NCBI GenBank assembly: GCA_947502885.1
Contig: CANNBP010000010.1
Coordinates: forward strand, 62,001-126,000
DNA length: 64,000 bases
Source of the DNA: an uncultured Aquimarina sp.
GTDB taxonomy: Bacteria; Bacteroidota; Bacteroidia; Flavobacteriales; Flavobacteriaceae
Reading direction: 5' to 3'
Shown here: positions 18,601 through 25,517 of the stretch, piece after piece
Layout of the letters: each line of letters begins with the position of its first letter
Numbering within the stretch: the first letter of the stretch is position 1
Position numbers and translations under genes: made by a program
Notes under the pieces: model-generated
What the model was told of the DNA's origin: nothing
Database searches by the model: none
The model's input: only the letters and a program-made list of their open reading frames with translations

Positions 18601-19753
18601 TACGATCTGTTGCAGAAGCTTCCAACTCAACTCTGTCTACATTTGCAAGAGGGGATATTCCTGCTTCTGTCCATGTGCCACCATCTGTGGAGCTAAAGAT
18701 TCTACCTCCTTGATTTCCGTCAATGTTTATGTTGTCAACAGTACCCATCCATAATCGGTTATCTGCTCCAATTTCGAAATCACTAGGAATATAAAAATAA
18801 TTTCTATTGTTATCTCTAAATCTTAGGTTTGCAGATTCTATTCGGTTCCAGTTAACTCCATTATCTATAGATCTATAGATACCGGCAGATTGAGTGCCAA
18901 TAGGATTACTAGGATTACCTGCGTTATGAAGAAGTGCACCCACACCAACGAAAAGTTCTGTTCGGTTTAGCCTTGTGTTATTCCAGGCAATTATATCATT
19001 TACAAAATTTATTCCGGAAATAAAGAGATTATTATTTTGATTAAAATCTCCACCTCCAGCTGGTGGAATATTTACAGCTTGCCAAGTTGTACCTCCATTA
19101 GTAGATCGATAAACGCCACTACCTATAACGTCATTAAAAGAATGTTGTTCACCAGTTCCTAAATACCAGTTATTGTTATTTCTTGGGTCTACGGTTATAG
19201 TGGTTACATTAAGGTTTCCAGGAACACCATCCACTCGAGTCCATTGCGAATTTGCATTTGTGATATCATTGTTTACCCATAATCCGCCACTTACACTTCC
19301 AGAGTAAACTCTTCTATTGGTGGCATCATTAGGGTCGAATAGTAAAGCTCGTGTACGCCCTCCCACATTGTTTGGTCCTCGTTCTATCCAAGGATTGTTA
19401 ACATTATCACCTGGTGCTCTTTGAGCTCTTTTTTTATGAAGTTCTTCTCTTAAAGCAATTACTTTTTCAGGTTCTGGCTTCCCAGTTGCAGGGTTCATGC
19501 TAAGCTCCCACATTTGGTCATAGTATTTGTTTGGTGGTAAGCGAAGTTGTTTTCGTTCTTTTTTGGAAAGATCTTGGAAGTTTTTAAAAGGACTATTGTT
19601 TAAATACTCCATATGTTGTTTTCTTTGGAGACTTATTTCTTCAGAATTATATCCAAGTTCTTTATTCTCTTTATTTAGTTCATTTACAGAGAAAACTGTT
19701 AAACCGATTAGACTTAATCCCAAAGCAATGGGGCGAATTAATCTTTGTTTCAT
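15662..19753 (-). CDS. Large T9SS-secreted BNR/Fn3/GEVED protein
   Basis: The 1363-residue secreted protein has an N-terminal hydrophobic signal (residues 5-22) and a long beta-propeller-like region. That region is rich in Asp-box (BNR) motifs such as STNGGTTW, SIDNGVNW and STNSGDNW (about 110-860). A fibronectin type III domain follows (about 874-965), then two GEVED domains (about 972-1112 and 1127-1269, each with WIDWNQDGDF or WIDYNRDGDF and a final xEVEDY/GEIEDY). It ends in a type A T9SS tail (from LFPNPV, about 1288). It is predicted to be cell-surface or released. Glycosidase or adhesin roles are both possible; no catalytic set is evident. Upstream lie a TACATTTG promoter and three 21-bp-spaced repeats. 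Confidence 0.88.
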   Translation of the reverse strand: MKQRLIRPIALGLSLIGLTVFSVNELNKENKELGYNSEEISLQRKQHMEYLNNSPFKNFQDLSKKERKQLRLPPNKYYDQMWELSMNPATGKPEPEKVIALREELHKKRAQRAPGDNVNNPWIERGPNNVGGRTRALLFDPNDATNRRVYSGSVSGGLWVNNDITNANSQWTRVDGVPGNLNVTTITVDPRNNNNWYLGTGEQHSFNDVIGSGVYRSTNGGTTWQAVNIPPAGGGDFNQNNNLFISGINFVNDIIAWNNTRLNRTELFVGVGALLHNAGNPSNPIGTQSAGIYRSIDNGVNWNRIESANLRFRDNNRNYFYIPSDFEIGADNRLWMGTVDNINIDGNQGGRIFSSTDGGTWTEAGISPLANVDRVELEASATDRNKLYALVEGTTNVTPVSILRTSDAFATAANRTITSLPNDADTGISANDFTRGQAFYNLMIEANPANDDILYVGGIDLFRSTNSGDNWTQISKWSNENNLAGLNVPSVHADQHAMVFRPGNNNQAIFGNDGGVYYASSLSTAQNNTNVIQARNSGYNVTQFVKAAIGPAETGSQNIIFTAGAQDNGTQMFRNNVAGINSSEEIGFGDGFNTFIDRDGEHLILTNFRGFATRFDLPWNGVGQAGNGGTQLFGDSRIGDFVNQMGYDSEANFLLINATPVGTSNFAIGTIDVTNNNRDGATITNVLLTAKPTAFVPSPFADGDNNLNNDADGNNTWLVGLANGNLIELTNVARGAANWRNINTPFIGSISSIRYGATANDIMVTMHNYGVTSIWSTTNGGVNWVNKEGNLPDMPVRDILQNPLDRTEVIIATLLGVWKTNNFNAANPNWVRSQNGMSDVSVTSFDYFEINNENTIIASTFGRGVFTGSFTANAVADNQAPTAPTNLTSSNITQTSVNLSWTASQDNVAVTGYDVLRNGEVIRQNLNATNFQVTGLASGSDFTFNVRAKDAANNISSNSNTLNVRTLEDQVGTTYCAAGNRGSNFIAEVIFGSISNTSQNSAYTNFTAQSTNVQRGESVTLTVTPGITSSNWNSNVVGGWIDWNQDGDFNDSGEQVLMKPRGTGGGSANVVVPNDATEGSTRLRVRYRWSSDPSPCGATQGDEVEDYTVTVQNNDNTVVNPVDPTPAVTYCDTSGNPRDEFISNVSLGTINNASTGGTNGYSDFTTISTNLSKGVQSTITITPSWRSTRFAERYAVWIDYNRDGDFTDPGEQVVNQSSTRDDIINGNFTVPNSASDGTTRMRVMMSGNNITSSCGNISFGEIEDYAVTISGSAGAIANNKSEADLTQSIDLFPNPVRKDGNMNIKFAKQTNVSTYRIYNIVGIKVKEGVLKTSTLNVQELRAGNYFMEVLDGNQKMIKRFLKE

Positions 19754-19875
19754 AATATTATAATTATTTAGGATAATAAATTAATGCAGTAAACTGTTGA
19801 GGTAATTTACATGCAGACTTATTTATAATATTGCAGAAAGAGGGAATAGTTTATGGGGATACAATTTGTTACAAG

Positions 19876-19883
19876 CAAATGTA
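19876..19883 (-). promoter_or_regulatory. Promoter -7 element for the 1363-residue T9SS gene
   Basis: The minus strand reads TACATTTG, a full TAnnTTTG match, 123 bases before the start codon. The 21-bp repeats begin about 29 bases upstream of it, where an activator would bind. Confidence 0.5.
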
Positions 19884-19911
19884 TATACAATGATTAAACT
19901 CTTTTGTCCAA

Positions 19912-19967
19912 ATTGTATGAACGGTATGTTTTATTGTATGAATGGTGGAATATTAGGTATAAACAAC
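19912..19967. repeat. Three 21-bp-phased direct repeats, core GTATRAA (regulatory)
   Basis: Units start at 19912 (ATTGTATGAACGGT), 19933 (ATTGTATGAATGGT) and 19954 (TAGGTATAAACAAC), exactly 21 bases apart. The same array occurs at 60787. It lies just upstream of the predicted promoter of the T9SS gene, at activator position. The 21-bp period (two helical turns) is like LytTR regulator sites. Elsewhere in the 19754-20235 gap I see only AT-rich sequence with no supported gene. Confidence 0.6.
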
Positions 19968-20235
19968 TTTATTTGATAGTAAATCTTAAAGAAAACTAAT
20001 ATTTTGTTGAGAAATTAATTAATTTTTTATTAAAAACTTGTGTAAAGCTTAAGTGTTATTCTGTGGATTTGAAAAGAAAAATTGCCTCCGAAAGTATACA
20101 ATCACAATCGATTTCGCATTAAAAACACGTGTAAACTATAGAGAAAACCCTTGATGCAATTTTTGTAATTATTAGGGAATGAGTGTTGATATAACCAGAT
20201 ATTTTACTTTAATGATTATTTTAAACCTTATCACT

Positions 20236-21006
20236 TTATCTGCCTCCATTTCCTCTTAAATCAGCAATGCAAAGAGGGTCTAATTGAGGGATTTCATTTC
20301 CCATACCTATCATTCCTGACCCAAAATTTATTGAAGCTTCCATTAAACATCCAGTAACATTACAATGATTTTTTGCATCTGGATCTTCGTGGTTAGAAAG
20401 ATCTGGAGTACCAATGTTTACTAAACCTAATAAATGGGCAAACTCATGATGTAAAGTTGTTGTTTCTGCTACAATTAAAGATGGTGAGGCAGGTTTGTTA
20501 CTAAGTGTACGTAAAGTTCCTTCATAGATGACGATTGAAGTATTAAAATATGCAGATCCAAGAGTTATTGTTTTATCACTATCACTGTCTTCTTCATGAC
20601 CTCCATCAGCAAAATAGATGTAAACAGCAATATTCCCTTCTTCATTAAAGATAGTTCTTGTATCATTTTCTATTTGTGCAATCTCCTTAATAGAAAAGGG
20701 AGCTTTGCCCGATGAAGAAACAGAGCGGCTAGTTATTGTTATTCCGTCCGGTTTAAATAATCGTTCTTGTAAAAAATCTTGTAGACCAGTAATGGCTTCT
20801 TTAGTGGGTTCAAAGCCTTCTACAGATACAATTTCTATATGTAAGCCAGTATAGTTCGTAGCGCTTAATAAATCATTAGCAGAATCACCTAAGGGTTTTT
20901 TATTTTCTTGTTGACTTGCATTGATGGCGACACTATCATCATCAGAACATCCAACTAGGATAAAAGAAAAAAACAATAAGTAACTAAAAGTTTTAAGTAG
21001 GTGCAC
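20236..21006 (-). CDS. Metzincin-like metalloprotease lipoprotein
   Basis: This is a predicted lipoprotein with lipobox ILVGC followed by an acidic SDDDS. The zinc motif is TLHHEFAHLLGLVN, an HExxHxxG metzincin-type site, followed by a Cys-rich turn (NHCNVTGCLMEASINFG) with a Met-turn-like CLM. It is therefore probably an active, membrane-anchored zinc protease of the M10/M12-like group. The frame has no ATG near the signal sequence. I chose GTG at 21006, which places the lipobox Cys at residue 20. A TTG at 21060 would add 18 residues before the signal. The exact start is uncertain. The gene is divergent from idi. Confidence 0.75.
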   Translation of the reverse strand: MHLLKTFSYLLFFSFILVGCSDDDSVAINASQQENKKPLGDSANDLLSATNYTGLHIEIVSVEGFEPTKEAITGLQDFLQERLFKPDGITITSRSVSSSGKAPFSIKEIAQIENDTRTIFNEEGNIAVYIYFADGGHEEDSDSDKTITLGSAYFNTSIVIYEGTLRTLSNKPASPSLIVAETTTLHHEFAHLLGLVNIGTPDLSNHEDPDAKNHCNVTGCLMEASINFGSGMIGMGNEIPQLDPLCIADLRGNGGR

Positions 21007-21102
21007 AGGGTTTGTTTTATAATTAATTACGGACAAAGAAATGATATTATAGAATATCAATATTTACTTTAACACTATTTTTAATAACTTACTTATGTGC
21101 AC

Positions 21103-21117
21103 AAAAAGTATACCGTA
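21103..21117. repeat. 15-base sequence shared with the typA/ftsE gap
   Basis: AAAAAGTATACCGTA here is identical, on the opposite strand, to 3343-3357. It lies between the divergent metalloprotease and idi genes. Read toward the protease it gives TATACTTTTTG, which could be a variant -7 element. It could also be a regulator site centred on the palindrome GTATAC. Confidence 0.4.
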
Positions 21118-21155
21118 TTCAATTTTATGTATTATGAATTGCACTAATGATTTTG

Positions 21156-21163
21156 TAGTTTTG
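21156..21163 (+). promoter_or_regulatory. Promoter -7 element of the idi operon
   Basis: TAGTTTTG matches TAnnTTTG and lies 17 bases before the idi ATG, predicting a leader of about 12 bases. Confidence 0.5.
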
Positions 21164-21179
21164 ATGCAATTAAAGAATA

Positions 21180-21698
21180 ATGAAAGAAGAACAAGTAATC
21201 TTAGTAAATGAAAATGATGAGCAAATAGGGCTTATGCCTAAACTAGAAGCTCATCAAAAAGCAGTATTGCATAGGGCTTTCTCTGTTTTTGTACTTAATC
21301 ATAAAAATGAGATAATGCTACAGCAAAGGGCTTTACATAAATATCACTCACCGGGTTTATGGACAAATACATGCTGTAGTCATCAAAGGGATGGTGAGAG
21401 TAATATCCAAGCAGGAATGCGGAGATTACAAGAAGAAATGGGGTTTACTACTCAGCTTAAGGATTCTATTTCTTTTATATACAAAGCTCCTTTTGATAAT
21501 GGGCTTACAGAACATGAGTACGATCATGTATTATTAGGTAGATATGAGGAAGATCCTATTATAAATCCAGAAGAAGTAGCCGATTGGAAATGGATGGCTA
21601 TAGATGTTGTTAAAAAGGATATACTTGATTATCCTGAAAAATATACAGCATGGTTTAAGATTATTTTTGAAAAATTTTATTCGCACATAAGCTTATGA
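21180..21698 (+). CDS. idi: Isopentenyl-diphosphate delta-isomerase (type I)
   Basis: Idi interconverts isopentenyl and dimethylallyl diphosphate for isoprenoid synthesis in the cytoplasm. The 172-residue Nudix-fold protein has the catalytic cysteine block TNTCCSHQ (Cys66 aligns with the E. coli active-site Cys). It also has the Nudix-like RRLQEEMGF and the acidic metal ligands in EHEYDH (111-116). The length is normal for bacterial type I enzymes. It is first in an operon: its TGA overlaps the ATG of queD by four bases. The start is fixed by a promoter 17 bases upstream. Confidence 0.96.
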   Translation: MKEEQVILVNENDEQIGLMPKLEAHQKAVLHRAFSVFVLNHKNEIMLQQRALHKYHSPGLWTNTCCSHQRDGESNIQAGMRRLQEEMGFTTQLKDSISFIYKAPFDNGLTEHEYDHVLLGRYEEDPIINPEEVADWKWMAIDVVKKDILDYPEKYTAWFKIIFEKFYSHISL

Positions 21699-22105
21699 GG
21701 ATTAAAGCATGCAGAAAGGCTCATTTTAATGCGGCCCATCGATTATATCGTAAAGAATGGAGTGATGAGAAGAATGCAGAGATATTTGGTAAGTGCAGTA
21801 ATCCAAAATATCATGGTCATAATTATGAACTTGTTGTTGGGGTAATAGGAGAGATTGATCCTGAAACGGGATTTTTAATAGATCTTAAGATTTTAAAGAA
21901 TTATATTAAAACCGAAGTTGAGGAATATATGGATCATAAAAACTTGAATGAAGAGGTTCCCGAATTTAAAGAAATGAACCCTACAGTAGAGAATATTGCG
22001 GTTGTAATTTGGAGAAGGTTACGCGATAAGATTCCATTGAAATATGATATAGAAGTAACGTTATACGAAACGCCACGTAATTTTGTAACCTATACAGGAG
22101 AGTAG
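21695..22105 (+). CDS. queD: 6-carboxytetrahydropterin synthase / 6-pyruvoyltetrahydropterin synthase family
   Basis: This 136-residue T-fold enzyme has the family's zinc ligands H15 (FNAAHRL) and the HGH pair H40 and H42, with the catalytic Cys34 in FGKCSNPKYHGH. QueD makes the 6-carboxytetrahydropterin precursor of queuosine. The paralogous 6-pyruvoyltetrahydropterin synthase shares this architecture, and the two cannot be separated safely here. Start and idi stop overlap as ATGA, indicating translational coupling. The peroxiredoxin gene follows after three bases. Confidence 0.85.
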   Translation: MRIKACRKAHFNAAHRLYRKEWSDEKNAEIFGKCSNPKYHGHNYELVVGVIGEIDPETGFLIDLKILKNYIKTEVEEYMDHKNLNEEVPEFKEMNPTVENIAVVIWRRLRDKIPLKYDIEVTLYETPRNFVTYTGE

Positions 22106-22108
22106 ATC

Positions 22109-22573
22109 ATGGGGTTAAACGTAGGTGATAGGGTTCCGATATTTAGTGCAACTTCTGATAGTGGGGTAGAGTTTATTAGCTCTGATATTATAGGTAAAAA
22201 GCCTGTAGTAATTTACTTTTATCCTAAAAATTTTACTCCGGGATGCATAAAAGAAGCTTGTAGTTTTAGAGATAATTACGAAGATTTTAAATCACTTGGA
22301 GCAGAAGTTATAGGAATAAGTAGTGATAGAGTTCGATCTCATGTTAGATTTAAAGAGCGTTACCAACTACCTTTTATTTTTTTATCTGATAAAGATAATG
22401 TTTTACAAAAGCTCTTTGGAGTAGAGTCAGAATTATTCGGGTTATTACCGGGTAGAGAAACTTATGTAGTCAATAAAGAAGGAGTTGTATGTATGAAATT
22501 CAATAATCGTAGTGCTTCTAAACATATGGATACAGCACTGACTACATTGAAAAAGATTACTCAAAAAAAGTAA
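22109..22573 (+). CDS. BCP/PrxQ-type peroxiredoxin
   Basis: This is a 154-residue cytoplasmic thiol peroxidase of the AhpC/TSA superfamily. The peroxidatic Cys46 lies in FTPGCIKEACSFRD and Cys51, five residues later, is the resolving cysteine of the Bcp/PrxQ class. The surrounding PKNFTPGC block is canonical. It has no signal peptide. It is the third gene of the idi-queD operon (three-base spacing after queD). No functional link to isoprenoid or pterin synthesis is known to me; the coupling may be only transcriptional. Confidence 0.9.
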   Translation: MGLNVGDRVPIFSATSDSGVEFISSDIIGKKPVVIYFYPKNFTPGCIKEACSFRDNYEDFKSLGAEVIGISSDRVRSHVRFKERYQLPFIFLSDKDNVLQKLFGVESELFGLLPGRETYVVNKEGVVCMKFNNRSASKHMDTALTTLKKITQKK

Positions 22574-22656
22574 TTGTATAAAAAGTTCTATTGAAACTTC
22601 TAAGTTTGGATGAGTTCTTAATAGAAAACACTAATTTTACAAAAAAATAATTCGAT

Positions 22657-22923
22657 ATGGCAAACAAGAGAGATCTAAAAAAAGATATAAACTATGTATT
22701 AGGTGATATCATTGAAGTGGTGTACATGAAAGGACTAGAAAATCCTGATAAAGATAGTAAAGAAGGAGAAGCGATTATAGATGATGCTATAGCTTCATTT
22801 GATGGTTTTATGGCTAGAGCGAATCAGCGTAACCTTGAAAATCCAAAGCAACATTTCAAGTCTATAAGAGAAGATTTGCAGAAAACAGCAGAGACTTTAG
22901 TAGAAAAAGTAAATGCTTTATAA
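22657..22923 (+). CDS. Small conserved cytoplasmic protein, unknown function
   Basis: The 88-residue, charged, helix-rich protein starts MANKRDLKKDINYVLGDI and has no signal peptide, membrane segment or cysteine. Its compact composition and a predicted promoter upstream (TTTG at 22605 and TAATTTTA at 22632, 23 bases apart) support a real gene. I recognise it only as a type of small protein often seen in Flavobacteriia and can assign no function. A tRNA-Thr gene with its own promoter follows. Confidence 0.75.
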   Translation: MANKRDLKKDINYVLGDIIEVVYMKGLENPDKDSKEGEAIIDDAIASFDGFMARANQRNLENPKQHFKSIREDLQKTAETLVEKVNAL

Positions 22924-22940
22924 AATTTTTTAAAAAAATA

Positions 22941-22971
22941 TTTGGAAAAACGGTTGTAGCTATTATATTTG
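22941..22971 (+). promoter_or_regulatory. Promoter of tRNA-Thr
   Basis: TTTG (22941-22944), exactly 19 bases, then TATATTTG (22964-22971) is a full match to both parts of the Bacteroidetes housekeeping promoter. The tRNA begins ten bases downstream. This is the best promoter in the window. Confidence 0.8.
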
Positions 22972-22981
22972 CAACCGCTTT

Positions 22982-23055
22982 GCCGATGTAGCTCAGCTGG
23001 CTAGAGCAGCTGATTTGTAATCAGCAGGTCGTGGGTTCGAGTCCCTCCATCGGCT
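22982..23055 (+). tRNA. tRNA-Thr (anticodon TGT)
   Basis: A 74-base cloverleaf with acceptor stem GCCGATG/CATCGGC, D-arm GCTCAGCTGGCTAGAGC, and anticodon stem-loop GCTGA-TTTGTAA-TCAGC with anticodon TGT, which reads ACA threonine codons. The T-arm has GTGGGTTCGAGTCCCTC. The discriminator base is T and the CCA end is not encoded. A 10-bp hairpin terminator follows 12 bases later. Confidence 0.97.
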
Positions 23056-23067
23056 CTATAAGTGTTA

Positions 23068-23100
23068 AAGTCCTGAATAATAATGTTCAGGACTTTTTTT
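23068..23100 (+). terminator. Terminator of tRNA-Thr
   Basis: AAGTCCTGAA (23068-23077) pairs perfectly with TTCAGGACTT (23086-23095), with an 8-base loop and a run of Ts to 23100. Confidence 0.9.
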
Positions 23101-23179
23101 ATGTAAAAGTAAAATTAACTTTTATAGGATAAAGATGTTTAAATTGCTTACCAACTCATAACTGTATTTATTTTTAAAC

Positions 23180-23749
23180 GTGATAGAAAGTATATTTAAT
23201 AGAATTACTGAAGAGTATTGTGAAATAAGTCCTGAAACTATTAATGATTGGTCAGAAAAAATAAAAATTGTTGAGTATAAGAAAAAGCATCTACTTGCAA
23301 AAGAAGGGACATATTCTCGCAAATTTTATTTCATTGTAAAAGGTGCTATTAAAGCATATTATATGTTAGACGGAAAAAATGTTACCGATTGGTTTGCTTT
23401 TGAAAATGATTTTATTCCATCAACTACGAATCATATAATTGGTCAAAAAAGTACTCACTATATAGAATTGTTAGAAGACAGTATACTTATAGAACTTGAT
23501 GCTGATCATTTAGAATATCTTTGCAAGAAACACCATGACTTTGAGCATCTTTATCGTTTGGTATTATCAAAAACTATTCATCAGCTTAGAGAAAGAATAG
23601 CATCCCTTCAATTTAGAACTGTTCAACAGCGTTATACTAGTTTAATTGACTTGCATCCTAAAATAGAATCAAGGGTTCCTTTAGGGGATATAGCTTCCTT
23701 TTTAGGGATTACACAAGAGACTTTAAGTAGAATTAGAGCTTCACGATAA
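23180..23749 (+). CDS. Crp/Fnr family transcriptional regulator
   Basis: The 189-residue protein has an N-terminal cyclic-nucleotide-binding-like jelly roll (about 20-130, with RKFYFIVKGAIKAYY). A C-terminal helix-turn-helix (about 165-189, GDIASFLGITQETLSRIR) follows. The arrangement is typical of the short Crp-like regulators of Bacteroidetes. The nucleotide-binding Arg/Ser phosphate cassette of true Crp is not evident, so the ligand is unknown. The only start in frame near the domain is GTG at 23180; no ATG exists nearby. It precedes the methyltransferase-like gene by 85 bases, which has its own promoter. Confidence 0.85.
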   Translation: MIESIFNRITEEYCEISPETINDWSEKIKIVEYKKKHLLAKEGTYSRKFYFIVKGAIKAYYMLDGKNVTDWFAFENDFIPSTTNHIIGQKSTHYIELLEDSILIELDADHLEYLCKKHHDFEHLYRLVLSKTIHQLRERIASLQFRTVQQRYTSLIDLHPKIESRVPLGDIASFLGITQETLSRIRASR

Positions 23750-23802
23750 GAATTTGATTTAGATCAAAAAAAGTAGTTTTTAAAACAAGTACTTTTGCTT
23801 TG

Positions 23803-23810
23803 TATGTTTG
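23803..23810 (+). promoter_or_regulatory. Promoter -7 element of the 23835 gene
   Basis: TATGTTTG matches TAnnTTTG, 25 bases before the ATG at 23835. The -33 region is only T-rich. Confidence 0.45.
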
Positions 23811-23834
23811 GTATAAATACTAACAGAAAGCATA

Positions 23835-24611
23835 ATGAGAAGAGTACATTTGTTTGAATTTGAAGATTTGAGATGGTTTCCCAATTGGATTAGAGTTTGT
23901 CTTACCAGATTGATAATAGTAATGCATAGAAAATTCGATACGAGTGAAGAAATGGCACTATTATTAAATAAGCTAATGAAGAAAACAGGTACAACAAAAA
24001 TCGTTGATTTGTGTTCAGGAAGTGGTGGTCCAATGTTGGATACAGTTGTGCTTTTGAGAAATAAATATAAAATTGAAAATGTAAAGTTGACTCTGTCTGA
24101 CTTATATCCAAATTTAGAAGAAGCAAAAAGAATCAATCGCGTCTATGATTATATAAGGTATAGAACTTCACCTTTAGATGCTACAAAGCTTAATAATGTA
24201 GAAGAAGGTATTTTAACTATGGTTGGAAGTTTTCATCATATGAAACCCAAATCGGCCAGAAGTATCTTGGTAGAGGCTCAAAGAAAAAATCAACCCATAT
24301 GTATACTTGAGATTAATAAAAAGTTTCCAATAGTTTTATGGTGGCTTTTTGTTCCTTTAAGCGCTATTTTGTGTTTATTTATCACCCCTATGGTTAAACC
24401 CTTAACAGCAAAACAAATTATATTCACTTATTTAATTCCAGTAATCCCTTTATGTTTTGCCTGGGATGCAGTAATCACAAGTGGCCGTATTTATCGTTCT
24501 GAAGATTTAGATGTTTTACTACAAGGATTAGGTAATGCTACTTATCGTTGGAAAAAAGGTATTCTAAAAGGTAAAACTGAAAAAATATATTTAACAGGGT
24601 GCCCTATATGA
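23835..24611 (+). CDS. Methyltransferase-like membrane-associated protein
   Basis: The 258-residue protein has a class I SAM-methyltransferase-type motif I (IVDLCSGSGGPMLD, near residues 56-69), followed by an LSDLYPNLEEA acidic strand. The middle post-I region (ILTMVGSFHHMKP) is also methyltransferase-like. Two hydrophobic segments lie near residues 165-215 (IVLWWLFVPLSAILCLFI and IIFTYLIPVIPLCFAW), so the C-terminal half is probably membrane-embedded. This is unusual for a soluble methyltransferase. The substrate is unknown. The Crp-type regulator just upstream could control it, but this is only positional. Confidence 0.7.
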   Translation: MRRVHLFEFEDLRWFPNWIRVCLTRLIIVMHRKFDTSEEMALLLNKLMKKTGTTKIVDLCSGSGGPMLDTVVLLRNKYKIENVKLTLSDLYPNLEEAKRINRVYDYIRYRTSPLDATKLNNVEEGILTMVGSFHHMKPKSARSILVEAQRKNQPICILEINKKFPIVLWWLFVPLSAILCLFITPMVKPLTAKQIIFTYLIPVIPLCFAWDAVITSGRIYRSEDLDVLLQGLGNATYRWKKGILKGKTEKIYLTGCPI

Positions 24612-24629
24612 TAGCAGTATACTTGCTGG

Positions 24630-25361
24630 TTATTCAGTCTTTTTTGTTTCGTTTTGTTTAGCTTTTAGATCTTTTACATAATTAACTAATTGCTTACCGT
24701 ATAATGATTTTTTAACCTTAGGACTTAATGATCTTGCCACCGTATCAAGAAGCTTAATATTAGCATCATATACTTCGTTTAAGGTGACATAAGGAGCTAC
24801 TTCTAATTTTCTGTTGTTTATGGCAAAATTGATTGTGTATAAATACTTTTGCTTAAGAAGGTTTTTATATGCCTTATCATTTTCGATTAATTTTTCTTCA
24901 TCTTTTTGCTTTCCGGCCTCAAAATCTTCTTTAATTAATCTAAGATTACGATCATTAAAACGCTGTAGTATCTTTTTGTATTCTGAGTATTTCGTTTGAT
25001 TTTTTCCTCCAACAACTCTCACGTCTTTTTCAAAATCATGAACACTAGTTGTAATCATTACTTCTCCAGGTTCTGCAAAAAAATCAATTCTATCGTTGTA
25101 TTGTTTTCCATCTTCTTTATCCAAATATAAATAATGTATTTCGGGTTCTTCAATTTGAGAAATAAAAGTGAATTCAGCATTTCCGTCTACCAAAATAGAA
25201 TCAATAGTTATTAATACAGTATCTTTTATTTTTTGCAAAAAGATGGTTCCTTTTTTTAATCCTTTTATGTTTCCAGTAATGGTAAGATTACCTTCTTTTA
25301 CAGGAGTGGCACAACTGATAAGAAGAACTGTTGTAAATATGAAAATAGATAAATATTTCAT
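24630..25361 (-). CDS. DUF4369-domain lipoprotein
   Basis: The lipoprotein starts MKYLSIFIFTTVLLISC, with the lipid-modified Cys at residue 17. A DUF4369 beta-sandwich follows (NLTITGNIKGLKKGTIFLQK..., about 23-120) and then a helical, lysine-rich C-terminal part. In Bacteroidetes this domain is usually the N-terminal half of TlpA-like thioredoxin proteins. Here no CxxC thioredoxin domain follows, so it is a stand-alone form of 243 residues. An upstream ATG at 25400 would add 13 residues before the signal sequence and is rejected. A CATATTTG -7-like element lies about 26 bases upstream. Confidence 0.8.
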   Translation of the reverse strand: MKYLSIFIFTTVLLISCATPVKEGNLTITGNIKGLKKGTIFLQKIKDTVLITIDSILVDGNAEFTFISQIEEPEIHYLYLDKEDGKQYNDRIDFFAEPGEVMITTSVHDFEKDVRVVGGKNQTKYSEYKKILQRFNDRNLRLIKEDFEAGKQKDEEKLIENDKAYKNLLKQKYLYTINFAINNRKLEVAPYVTLNEVYDANIKLLDTVARSLSPKVKKSLYGKQLVNYVKDLKAKQNETKKTE

Positions 25362-25517
25362 CGTATGTTTTTTGGTTTGGTAAAGGTCGCAAATATGCAT
25401 GTTTTATTTTAAATAATGCAGTTTTTTTTAAATGCAAAGGCGATTTTATCCAAAACAAGTAAGCGGTATAGCCTAAGTGATTGAATAAAATTATCTTATT
25501 CTTTTGAAAACCAAAAA

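Noticed and set aside
22982..23055. tRNA-Thr as an integration site of a mobile element
   Set aside because: No integrase and no repeat of the tRNA 3' end was seen nearby; the downstream genes are ordinary.
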